Assembly: GCA_021464525.1 (NCBI GenBank)
Contig: JADRCO010000547.1
Coordinates: 1 to 31,155 of the forward strand
Direction of reading: 5' to 3'
Origin: Rhizophagus sp. LPA8_4_AMF
Taxonomy: Eukaryota > Glomeromycota > Glomeromycetes > Glomerales > Glomeraceae
Length of the DNA: 31,155 nt
Shown: piece by piece, positions 22,360 through 31,155 of the stretch
Position numbering within the stretch: position 1 is the stretch's first letter
Layout: every line of letters starts with the position of its first letter
The notes under the pieces: model-generated
The model's input: the letters and a program-made list of their open reading frames with translations, nothing else
What the model was told of the DNA's origin: nothing
Databases searched by the model: none
Translations under genes and position numbers: made by a program

Positions 22360-22449
22360 GGGGGTCTAGCTCAGATGGTAGAGCGCTCGCTTAGCAAGCC
22401 TGTTGGCCTGTTGTGCGAGAGGTACTGAGATCGATACTCAGGTTCTCCA
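22360..22449 (+). tRNA. tRNA-Ala (anticodon AGC) with a 17-base intron
   Basis: Without the intron it folds into a 73-base cloverleaf: acceptor GGGGGTC with GTTCTCC, D stem GCTC/GAGC, anticodon stem CTCGC/GCGAG, T stem CTGAG/CTCAG, discriminator A at 22449. The anticodon AGC is at 22393-22395, and the G3-T70 pair that marks alanine tRNAs is present. The intron, 22397-22413, lies one base 3' of the anticodon, the canonical nuclear position. Acceptor position 6-67 is a T-T mismatch, while position 7-66 is a C-G pair instead of the usual G-C. The T loop ATCGATA departs from TTCGA but is known in some eukaryotic alanine tRNAs. No CCA is encoded. Confidence 0.9.
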
Positions 22450-22456
22450 AATTCTC

Positions 22457-22464
22457 TTTTTTTT
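22457..22464 (+). terminator. RNA polymerase III terminator (T8)
   Basis: A run of eight T residues starts seven bases after the tRNA discriminator base, as expected for Pol III termination. Confidence 0.75.
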
Positions 22465-23956
22465 AAAAAAATCAACTATTATTATTTGTAGCGATCTTAT
22501 CTATGATAATAAATGTCCAATCATCCAAAGCTTAATAGTTGCTGGTGATATACTACTTCTCATAAAAACTTACTAAACTTAAGGTTCGTTAGAATTTTCA
22601 AATTTTGATTTAATTTAATAAAGTCTTCATTTTTGTGCATATAAAAGAAAATACATCCAGTTCCAAACTAATTACTGTAGATAACTAACACCCATTCCCC
22701 ATTCCATTGCGACATGATAGCCGCCGAAGCGTTCTGAAGTTTAAGCTGTATATTATGGGTTAGTATTATATTACGTAAGGAAATTTACATTATAGTGGTA
22801 TTTGAGTTCTATGGACGTGTACGTTTATATTTAAAATAAATTTCTCGTTTATGAAATACGGTATGATCGCACCTACTAATTAAAAATATAGGTAAAGGAT
22901 CACGAAGCTTAGAAGAAGTGATCATGAAATCCAAAATCCGTTAAATAGAGAAAGTGATTCTGTAAATTGTAAAATCAAGTTTTACACTACTTACCATCAT
23001 AAAAGTCGATTTGAATTTTCCTAATGATCGAATTAGGAACCGATCATGAAAATCTTTCCTTATATAGATAATTCCTGGTACTTTTTTTGGATACTGACCG
23101 AAATTATCATAATTCCGGCCCTGAAAAAATGCGTACAGAAATTTTTTTGGCCGCCATCTTACCTCTGTATATATATTTTGGGGTCCTATCGAATTGTAAT
23201 TTTTCAATTAACTTTAATTGTAACATGAGTGAGATGAAGTCCTGGAAAATGTCAACATATTAGCTGATCCCGGAATTACGATTATGATTTTTTATTTTTA
23301 TTTTTATTTTTAATAGCTAGTAGAACCCATACATGTCCACAAATACATGGAGCAGAATACAATATATAATGTAAGTTCGCCCTACAGAGTAGAACTACCG
23401 TCTTGATAAAACGGATAATGAGTGGCAATAGTGTGATCCTATAATGCTTGATAATGGAAATTGATGGTATCGCTTTATTTTCTCGGACGTGATGTTGATC
23501 GACAAAAATATTCTCCGGCGATTTTGAGCTGATATTCGGAATCTGCTTGATTTAAGGTTTGTTCCATAACCGACAGCGATCCATTTCTAGTAATAGTTTC
23601 GTTGGAAATTAGAAGCAGTTTTGTTCTTATGAGTCTCCGTCTAGAGCTTGGGACTGATTAAAATTAACCGGTTTACCGTTAAGAGGGAGTTAAAATGTTT
23701 ATGGGTTCCAGACTTCCAGCCTGAATTAAATCATTTTGGCCAGAATTAAGAGGTAACACAAAATTTTTGCCAAATATTCTAATTGCTTCGATAATTTTTT
23801 TTTACTTCAGTTAGATATCATTAACTTTGTTGGATTTTTCATACGTGCTAACTTCTTTTTAAACTGGAATACTTCTCATATTCCCTGGTTTCAAGCTAGT
23901 CTAGTTTCGTCCTTATAATCGTCCTTATAACCGGGGTTTAATAAAACTGATCAATT
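22465..23956. other. Gene-free stretch with repeat-like blocks
   Basis: No gene is supported. The block at about 22940-23260 is more balanced in composition and has short frames on both strands (22941-23207 minus, 23046-23228 plus) that I take as a repeat-derived segment. An AATTAACCGGTTTACCG block lies near 23662. Confidence 0.4.
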
Positions 23957-24681
23957 ATGATCATCTTTTTTGAAACAATAGTAAAATCAACAATACTAAA
24001 AGTAAATCAAACCCATATTTATATAACTAATTTGATTTCCAAACTTTTTCTTCTTCACGGAAATGACAATGATGGTGATTTTGTAATTTTTGACAGAACC
24101 ATTTTTCACCCTCAAGGAGGTGGCTAACCGGGTGACCAAGGATATTTTAAATTAAAAAACAATTTACCATCAAAAAACTATTGGCTCCACGAAATCCTGA
24201 AGATGATCCTTATTTGATAATGCATTATTATGAAAAAAGTGACTCTTTTAACATGGAGAATGAAATTAATCAAACAGTCTTACAGGTAATCAACATGGAA
24301 AACCATATTCTTTACGTTCGTTATCATTCTGCTGGTCATCTATTATCAAATGCAGTTAACAAGTTATACCCTGAATTAGATGGTTGTAATGGAAATCATT
24401 TTCCAAATACAGCGTTCGTAATATTTAAAGGGAGTCCTTTACCCAATCTTTAAGGGCTTAAACAAAAAGTGAACGAATTTGTTAATGAGCTGGTAAAAAA
24501 TGATCTTCCTATTAAAACAAATTGGGAGGTTAAACCTAGGACTATTCAATTCGGTGATTTTAAATATTACCCTTGTGGAGGAATTCATATCGCTAAAACT
24601 TCAGAAATCGAAGTGATAGTTATTTGTAATGTTAAGAAAGATAAAGGAAGATTAAGAATAGGTTATGACGTTTACGATTAA
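23957..24681 (+). pseudogene. Broken AlaX-type alanyl-tRNA editing protein
   Basis: AlaX proteins hydrolyse mischarged Ser-tRNA(Ala) in trans. The ATG at 23957 opens a frame with KSTILKV, then TIFHPQGGG and PGDQGYFKL, the glycine-rich start of the editing fold. Both zinc-binding pairs survive: HSAGH (about 24334-24348) and CGGIH (about 24574-24588). The total of about 241 codons matches a free-standing AlaX with the editing domain plus its N-terminal beta domain. Damage: TAA at 24125-24127 directly after HPQGGG, where the family has Q; a one-base frameshift in the A-rich run near 24150-24158; and TAA at 24451-24453 after SPLPNL. Both TAA codons could derive from CAA by C-to-T. The end is YDVYD then TAA. 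No introns are apparent. It is a decayed single-exon copy, possibly a retrocopy or old duplicate. Confidence 0.8.
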
Positions 24682-26580
24682 TTATTTTTTGACAATTTTA
24701 ATAAATACAAATTGTACGAATTTTTATAATTTAGAACTCATTTAATAAATAACTTTCAGAATTATTGAAATAATCACGCTGTTGAATGGCGTTAACTTTT
24801 CATTTTCTATTAAATTTGGCCTATTCATTTAAGAACCAACTTTTTTTATTGGTAAATTATTTAAAATTTTGTTATTTTTTTTTTTATAATTCTTTAAATC
24901 CTACTAATCCAGTAACTCCTACGAAAGATGACTGAAAATGAAGCAAGACATATAATAATTTAAATAGATTTTTGAAGCTTGAGTTTTAGTATGGTTAATT
25001 TGCTATGCCGATAAAAATTATAGCTTTCACTTCGTTTAATGCCTTATTTTTAATTATTATGAAGTGTAGGTATTATCGTTTACTTTTCATTTGTTGAGTA
25101 ATTTGTTTTTATATCGTCTCAAATTCGACCATTTTTAACATCTAACTTAACAAGATATGCAATGTTTTTTGGTAGTACAATAAAATATTTAATAAATTTA
25201 GCATTAACTGAATATAAAAATATTATATTCTTAATTCGTATTTAATTCAGAGGGATTAATTATGGTAAAAATACAGTGCTTTGGGTACGTTAATAACTTG
25301 CATATGCTTCACGCCAGCTTCCCGCTTTATTGAACTTTTTCCAGTTCTGACCCGATATTATTGAGAGAATCCGATTTGAAACTGATACTGGTTTGAACTG
25401 ACTGACTACTTGAACCGACTCCGAATGGCTCTTTAGTCTTTACATCCTTACTTGATTCGCCTATCACGAATTATAGATTATCGGCGCATCCATATAGATC
25501 ACATGTTAATGCTAAGCCACCCTAATTAAAGAACTACAAAATGAAAAAAAGGTAGACAGATTAAAATTTTTTTTTTTACCCAAAAAGAAAGAATTAAAAA
25601 TAAAAAAAAAAACTTTTGATCATATTAACTATTACTATGTTGGATGGGTTTGAACTGGTTTTTTTATTAAGTTATTTTGTTTTAGTGTAAAGTAAGATCA
25701 ATAAAATTGATCATTGGGATTCACCTGAAGCTGGAACAGATTGATAATAATCATGGTGACGGTAATTTAAATTTATTGTCCAGAGCGTAGCAAAGGACAT
25801 TCTTTGATGGTTAACCCATGTAATATTCCTTCCATCCACCTACGTCATCCTTATTCACTCCTGCGTTTTCCTTTTTTGATTATATACTTCCTTTTTTTGT
25901 AACACTGATAATTTGCTATTTATATAACTTCTATACTAAAATGTAAACCCTTGATATATAATTAATATAATTACTCATATTGGTCATATCAATAAAAAGT
26001 TACTCATGCGAAAAAAATTGCAAATAATAATTCCTGACATGTAACTCATGTAACACATATTCTTAATTGTGTCCAACCAAGTTACACAGCTATTGGAATT
26101 AAAAAATGGAAATAATCAGGCCATTTAAAAATTTTCTACAAGTAAATTATGTTAATATCAGTATGTAAAATGATTGGAATTTGATTTGAAATTTATAATA
26201 TAAATAAATACCCTGCCTTTGCACTCTTTTTTCTCAAAATGAAATTTATATCAGAAATACTATATGGATAATAAAAAGTATTTCAAATATTTCAAACAAA
26301 AACCAAAGTATTGGTCACTTATTGACTTTGACAGTTGGGCATTAAATAATAATATATAATGTTAAATATTGTCAAAAAAATTTTGGACATCATGCCTTTT
26401 ACAGATATCTGAGTATTCCTTTGCAAGAATCAAACTCAAGAAAAAAAATAAAGAAAGCAAGAGAGCTTATAAGCTCAAAAAGTAAGTAATTTTATCAAAG
26501 TGCAATTGGGTCTACTGATTCTTCAAGAGGAATTGGTTATGTACCTTTTTCAATTAAACTTACACTTTGGTAAAATGACA
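24682..26580. other. Gene-free stretch, partly repeat-derived
   Basis: No gene is supported. Around 25355-25440, GAACCGACTCCGAATGGCTC and neighbouring GAACTGACTGACTACTTG resemble the repeat that enters at the right edge (about 31075-31155). A short coding-like run, STDSSRGIGYVPFSIKL, appears at about 26512-26562, but I cannot tie it to a gene. Confidence 0.4.
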
Positions 26581-26732
26581 AACTGGCTTATCCTATATGT
26601 AAAGGAAATAGTTTTCTGCTGTTACTGGTTTGCCTTGAGGATGTGACTTATTCTGTGTGAAAGAAATATTTTTCCTGGCTATTACAGTTTGCCTTAGATG
26701 AAGAAGATTATTTCTTTCATACAGAATGTAAA
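26581..26732. repeat. Diverged direct repeat plus inverted copy
   Basis: Two units with a period near 63 bases: GTAAAGGAAATAGTTTTC ... GTTTGCCTTGAGGATG and GTGAAAGAAATATTTTTC ... GTTTGCCTTAGATGAAG. In addition TTCTGTGTGAAAGAAATA (from about 26652) is inverted at about 26711-26728 as TATTTCTTTCATACAGAA, with one mismatch. Confidence 0.55.
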
Positions 26733-27375
26733 CTTTTAAAAATGTATTACATTCATATTACCAATAGGAATATACTGTAAATACTAGGTATAGAGAAAAA
26801 GACATCCAGATTTGAACACCATATAAAATCAATCAGTTGAGATTTTTGCTGATCAATGAGATCTTTTTTCTCTTTTATTAAAATTTAATTATGTTTTATC
26901 ATAATTTATTATAAAAGAGAAATTATTTTTCTAATAAATTTACAATAAAATTTTCAAGAATATTGTTATTAAAAAGATTTTCTTCAAAGATAATTAACAA
27001 ATCATCAAAAAGGATAAAGTAATAATGATTTAAGTAAGTTGTATATTGATACTTTATTATTAAAACAAATAAACTTTCCATTAGGGGCTATTACTGCTAA
27101 TAGAGAAATTTTAATTCAAGATTGATGCTTTAAAGATCTGTGTAAATGACCAGGTATTTAAGATTTTTTTTTTCTTTTTTTAAATACTTATTTCTTTTTT
27201 TTGTTTTACATATTAATTTATTTGTCATTTATATTAGATAGATAGAAAGTAATCCAAAAAAAATATTTATATACATGAAAATTTATATGTAGGTAATTTT
27301 ATTAATTTTAAGGTATCTATTTTTTTTTTGATTTATTTATAATAACTAAATATTTTTAATTTATATTATATTTAG
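26733..27375. other. AT-rich stretch with coding-like debris
   Basis: A run reading NFPLGAITANREILIQD at about 27073-27123 precedes a stop. It looks like decayed coding sequence, but I cannot assign it to a family. Confidence 0.3.
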
Positions 27376-27795
27376 GTTATACAAGAAATAAAAAAAAATA
27401 ACGTGTCAGTGGCAAGTTCAAGGGTGAAGTCAAATACCTTTCTTGAAAAATCCAGCCATATTAAGATAACTAACGAAAAGGAAATTTGCGGACATCCCTA
27501 GAGAAACTGCTCAGAGACAGTACCATGGCAGGCTCTGCTTAGCCAACATGACCACTTGTTCTCACTGACGATCGATTTGCAACATAACGTTAAGAAAGAA
27601 ATGTGCAAAAAGTGCAAAGTAGTAGCAGAAGTAATAAATCAGGAAGGCATAGCAACGATAAAAGTCTTATTTTATGATTTTCAATCTAATGAGAATTATG
27701 GATGGAAGGGATATGATAAAGCAAGTTGCCTTAGCTCTTCTTGTTTTACATTTTATGGTATTATTTGGCTTTATTATAGAATGATTAATTTTTAG
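27376..27795 (+). pseudogene. Unrecognised coding relic with a CxxC pair and one internal stop
   Basis: After an acceptor-like ATATTTAG, one frame runs 140 codons to TAG-free sequence at both sides of a single internal TAG (27499-27501), ending in TAG at 27793-27795. The part before the stop reads NNVSVASSRVKSNTFLEK and ends EKEICGHP. The part after reads RNCSETVPWQALLSQHDHL, then KKEMCKKCKVVAEVINQEG, then QSNENYGWKGYDKASC. Composition and codon use look more protein-like than the surroundings. The TAG fits CAG with one C-to-T change. Cysteines (CxxC) hint at metal binding, but I recognise no domain. It could be part of a decayed transposon protein or a host gene exon. Confidence 0.4.
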
Positions 27796-28857
27796 TTTAT
27801 GTTAAGATATAAATTATATTTAAAAAAGAAAAAAAGCTTATTTAAACTCTGTCATACTACATAGTCATATGATAAAGATTCATTATATCAGGAAATCTAT
27901 CGAGAACATTATGTCTTTCTTATCAGTTATCTTATAAACCCATCACTTTTTTAACTACATGTATTAGTAATAATGATCTGTTAGTAAAAGTGGCAAAAGC
28001 TTTCAATTAGCGATCTCCCTAATACTCTTCTACCTCCTTTATCTACAATTGATAATAACAAATGTATTGTCTGCAAGTTCATTTTAAGTCTAATTATGGT
28101 CTCTGTATGATTCATAAATATAATGAATGCCTTTGAATCAAGAAAAAATATCTGAATTTTTAATTAATAAGTTTAAAGATATGTATAATACATCGGCATC
28201 TTAGCAAAAAATTTAAAAATATTGGCTTACAAGCAATTTTTATGATACGTCCAGAAAGTCTGTACAAAGTGATTTTTTAAATTTCACATCCATTGTTATT
28301 TTTTTCATGACTATCAAGAGTTGGCTAGTATTTAATAACAAAAACAGCAAATATATATTTGGTTGCTATTATTATGTAACCAACTTCAAGAAATCCACTA
28401 TTCAAACTTCACCAGCAAAAAAGCAGCTTTAAGTATTCTCAAAGTTAAGATATCCTTATGAAAAAATTGCAATTGAATAGAAGCAAAAAAGAGATACTAA
28501 TGCTAAAGGAAATGATTCATTTCTTTGTATCAAGGAGAATATTTATTTAATTATTTATTAAATTTTTCAGACATTTTTAAGATTTTAAATTACCAACTGT
28601 AATCAAATGAAACAGAAAAGAATTTATTTAAATTGAAACCAATATTTACATTCAAAAATAAGTCTTAATTTCTAATTTTCTAGGGAACAGTAATTTTTAT
28701 AACTTTTATCTGGGATTTTTTACTTTTGTAATGATTCTTGGTTTATTAGTTAAAATTATAATTAGCCTTGTTTTATTGGAATGATAACTATCTTTATCAG
28801 TGAGTAATAAAAAATTGAAAAATCTCTTTAAAATCAGTTTGAATTATAAGATGAACA
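27796..28857. other. AT-rich stretch with degenerate coding debris
   Basis: Short runs such as TIDNNKCIVCK (about 28047-28078) look coding-like but are soon stopped. No gene can be supported. Confidence 0.3.
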
Positions 28858-29153
28858 CCTTACTTGAGAACAACCTTTACATCTTCCATGAAGCATATGA
28901 TTATTTTCTTCATCAGTTTTATTATTATAACATTTTCTACTATGCCAATTATGATAACTTTCATCATCAGAGGAAAGATCTTTTTTATTACTTTTAGATT
29001 TATGGAAAGATGCAGGTGCAGGTTCAAAAAAAATCGCTGTGTTTTGTTGTTATCAACAACCATACAATCAGTCAAGTTTAAGTTGTTATCTAAATCATTC
29101 TTGCAATAGTTTTTATCTTCTTTTACACTGTTTTTTCTTTCAGACTTATGACA
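28858..29153 (-). pseudogene. Unrecognised frameshifted coding relic, cysteine/histidine-rich
   Basis: On the minus strand one frame reads CHKSERKN ... NLTDCMVVDNNKTQ down to a T8 run (plus 29026-29033). The adjacent frame then continues EPAPASFHKSKSNKKDLS, SSDDESYHNWHSRKCYNN, KTDEENNHMLHGRCKGCSQ, ending at CAA followed by GTAAGG, a donor-like site. One indel in the homopolymer would join the two. HGRCKGC gives a knuckle-like cluster, but I recognise no family. The plus-strand frames over the same interval are shadows. Confidence 0.35.
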
Positions 29154-29747
29154 TCGATATTATCTAAGAAAACTGAAATTCTAAATCTTAGAAAAGAGAA
29201 AAGAAAGCGTTAATATAACATTCCATTCAACTAAAATGAAAAAATTCAAAATTTTAAAACTTACCATGTACCTGTCATTCCAAATGGATTCTAGAAAAAA
29301 GAGAAGTTTAGTGGGTTAGTATATACCTTACAAAAAGAATATAAGATTTCTATATACTCTTATATACCTTCTATTTGAAATTTTTTTTTCCGGAGTTTAC
29401 CAATCTGAAATAGTATCTAATGGTCTAAGAAAATTTGGAGGCTACCAAAAAAAAACAGTTTAGTCTATTTTTATACATCTATATCTATATTCTATATCTA
29501 CTATATCTATCTACCATATACTAAAAAAATTTAGTGATACTTAGATTACTCTGTATAAATAATTTGAATTGTATGACATGAAACATATAATATGTCTGCG
29601 CTTGTTCTATCCCATATTTATTATGGTTGGAATTATTTGATTGGCTATGTAAGATTTTTCATTGCTAATACCAGTTACGGTTAATGAAATTTTAATAACT
29701 TTTTTAATCTATCTATAATCAATAAAAAATCCAAATAATTTTATAAT
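29154..29747. other. AT-rich stretch with simple repeats
   Basis: Contains a CTATAT/CTACTATATCTAT simple-repeat patch at about 29477-29520. No gene is supported. Confidence 0.45.
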
Positions 29748-29834
29748 CGCAGCAGCTGAACCTAAAAAAAGCTAGAAAAAAAAATTATTCGTAACTCGGT
29801 ATACCGCAACAGCTGAATCTAAAAAAGCTAGTTT
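29748..29834. repeat. Local duplication of GCAGCTGAACCTAAAAAA unit
   Basis: CGCAGCAGCTGAACCTAAAA AAAGCTAG-type unit at 29748-29776 recurs as CGCAACAGCTGAATCTAAAA AAGCTAG at about 29807-29834, giving a spacing of about 59 bases. It is imperfect and short. Confidence 0.55.
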
Positions 29835-30071
29835 TAAGTTTTTTACCAAAGAAATTTGATTTAACTACAATTGATCAACTTTCTGGAATGGATCTTCCCA
29901 TAATCCCATTTTCCTATTTTAGGATAGTGAGATTTGATTTTACTTATTAAATTTGGTAGAAAACAATTTTGCTTATTAATTAACTTTTTTCAATTTTTTT
30001 TTTAATTGTAAAAAATTTTTTTATTGATTATTTATATACATTAAAAAAAAATGATTTTAAATATTGTATAG

Positions 30072-30264
30072 AAAACAGATCCAGGAATAGATATTGGTAA
30101 GTTCTAAAGGGAGAGTTTGTGAAATTAACTTTAAGAAACGTTCTAACGTTTCTTATTTTTTAATTTTTGTAGGCGATGTTAATAAAATACTGAAAGTCAT
30201 TATAAATCATTATAATGTATTACATATAGACATGCATCAGATGTATATTGGGTGTCAATTATGA
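30072..30264 (+). CDS. Possible exon pair of an unrecognised gene
   Basis: After an acceptor-like TTGTATAG, 30072-30096 reads KTDPGIDI plus one base. An intron with GTAAGT donor and TTTTTGTAG acceptor (30097-30172, 76 bases) follows, and 30173-30264 continues in frame as GDVNKILKVIINHYNVLHID and ends CQL then TGA. The intron signals and frame continuity are good, but the upstream exons are not found, the coding part is short, and I recognise no family. A small hairpin (AGAAACGTTCTAACGTTTCT) sits inside the intron. Confidence 0.3.
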
Positions 30265-30570
30265 TTGAGATTCTAACATTAATGCTAATGTTATAATTAT
30301 TATACATTATATAATATGTCTAGATGTAAAAAGAGTATTAATATTATATAATATTAATATATATATATAGCAGTAATAGTAGTTAAAAACTTAAAATTCA
30401 TAAATTTATTATTTTAAATTCTGAAATTTTAGTAATAATTGATATTAACAATAAATATTACATTAATATTAATATCAACATTAATAAAATGTCAAAATTC
30501 TTTTAAACCCTATAATTGCATAAAAAATTTTAGAACATTATTTCAATTAAAAAGGAGCCTATATTAATAA
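30265..30570. other. AT-rich spacer
   Basis: ATTAATAT-type simple sequence; nothing supported. Confidence 0.4.
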
Positions 30571-30780
30571 AATAATAAATTTAACTATAAACAAAAAATT
30601 TTAAAAAAAAATGGTATAACATGGGATGTTTCTATTAATTTTATTTCAAGTGAAAATGCAAAAAAAAATGCTGCTCTACTTAAAGAAAGAATAAGAATTT
30701 TTAAAACTTTTTGGCTAGATATGAATTTTGATAAGAAAAATAATGATTTTTATAGCAACCATTTCAATAAATTTTCATAA
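30571..30780 (+). CDS. Possible terminal exon or fragment of an unrecognised protein
   Basis: A 69-codon open frame follows the TAA at 30568-30570 and ends at TAA 30778-30780. It reads KKNGITWDVSINFISSENAK, then KNAALLKERIRIFKTFWLDM, then NFDKKNNDFYSNHFNKFS, which is protein-like with charged and aromatic residues spread evenly. It lacks an early ATG, so it would be a last exon or a relic. It could belong with the exon pair just upstream, but I cannot show that. Confidence 0.3.
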   Translation, partial: NNKFNYKQKILKKNGITWDVSINFISSENAKKNAALLKERIRIFKTFWLDMNFDKKNNDFYSNHFNKFS

Positions 30781-31060
30781 TTTGTATTTATTTTAATATT
30801 AACCTTATTTTGTTTATTATAATATTCTATAATTTTAAATAAATTATAAGTGTAGATAGAGGTAGATTTGGTTTATTATTATTGTAATGTAATGGAATTA
30901 CTGTGTCACAAAATAATTTATTTTACTTATAACTAAGATTATTTAAGACTTTTGCTATAATAATAAAAATAAATTGATTTATAAAAAGAATATAACCTAA
31001 TGTATTTTTTATAATAGAATTATAAAGTGTTTTATTGTAAAAATATGTAGTGACATATAA

Positions 31061-31155
31061 GTAGGGATGGAAAAAGTTCCAAATCGAGCGACTCGGAGTC
31101 GACTTTAGAGCCGAACGTCAGTTCCATTTTAAGCCGAACTGAACAGCTTGAGCGG
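31061..31155. repeat. Repeat block cut by the right edge
   Basis: From GTAGGGATGG on, the composition changes to balanced sequence with CGACTCGGAGTCG, a 13-base palindrome, and GAGCCGAAC motifs related to those near 25400. It is probably the end of a dispersed element continuing outside the window. Confidence 0.45.

Noticed and set aside
22941..23228. Opposing 88- and 60-codon frames
   Set aside because: Both lie in one repeat-like block, overlap each other on opposite strands and show no domain.
28800..29109. Plus-strand frames of 65 and 81 codons
   Set aside because: They are antisense to the better supported minus-strand relic and are dominated by low-complexity hydrophobic codons.
1..31155. 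CRISPR arrays, bacterial operons, rRNA
   Set aside because: No regularly spaced repeats, no ribosome-binding sites with operon spacing and no rRNA-like segments were seen; the window is eukaryotic in style.

Overview
This is a strongly AT-rich eukaryotic nuclear window. Coding regions are split by short GT-AG introns of about 60-100 bases, most genes belong to a local paralogue family, and the spaces between genes are filled with foldback repeats and decayed coding relics. Together with a fragment resembling the PD-(D/E)XK domain of expanded Rhizophagus crinkler-like families, a CENP-B/pogo-type transposon and an intron-bearing nuclear tRNA-Ala, the best fit is an arbuscular mycorrhizal fungus (Glomeromycotina, Rhizophagus-like). 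That assignment is inference from style and family memory, not from a search.

Layout. Positions 774-1190 (minus) hold a PD-(D/E)XK nuclease-like C-terminal fragment. A long foldback lies at 1702-2093. From 4581 to 16290 there is an array of five paralogous five-exon genes, here called A to E: A on minus (4581-5494), B to E on plus (7859-8707, 10696-11549, 12625-13463, 15369-16290). Joining the exons gives small four-helix membrane proteins of 171-199 residues with identical intron phases (0,1,0,0), an N-terminal CC..PLK.GV motif (lost in B) and a two-cysteine loop between helices 3 and 4. None of the five is visible as one open frame because each is cut into five pieces. C and D are the youngest pair and share promoter blocks; A and B share a loop motif.

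The second half is mostly decayed. A complete pogo/Tigger-like DNA transposon with terminal inverted repeats and TA target duplication lies at 17304-19455; its transposase is broken by three frameshifts and one stop. Short inverted-repeat elements lie at 20407-20539 and 21897-22034. A tRNA-Ala(AGC) with a 17-base intron is at 22360-22449. A broken AlaX-type alanyl-tRNA editing gene is at 23957-24681, about 1.5 kb from that tRNA. From 26.5 kb to the end there are degenerate coding stretches, local duplications and one or two possible exons of unrecognised genes. Four internal stops in three relics can each be explained by one C-to-T change, three of them at CpA.

The most notable item is the A-E membrane-protein array: a tandem family with fixed gene structure and a loop whose length varies strongly between copies. 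I infer it is a lineage-specific, birth-and-death membrane-protein cluster. I cannot assign a function.
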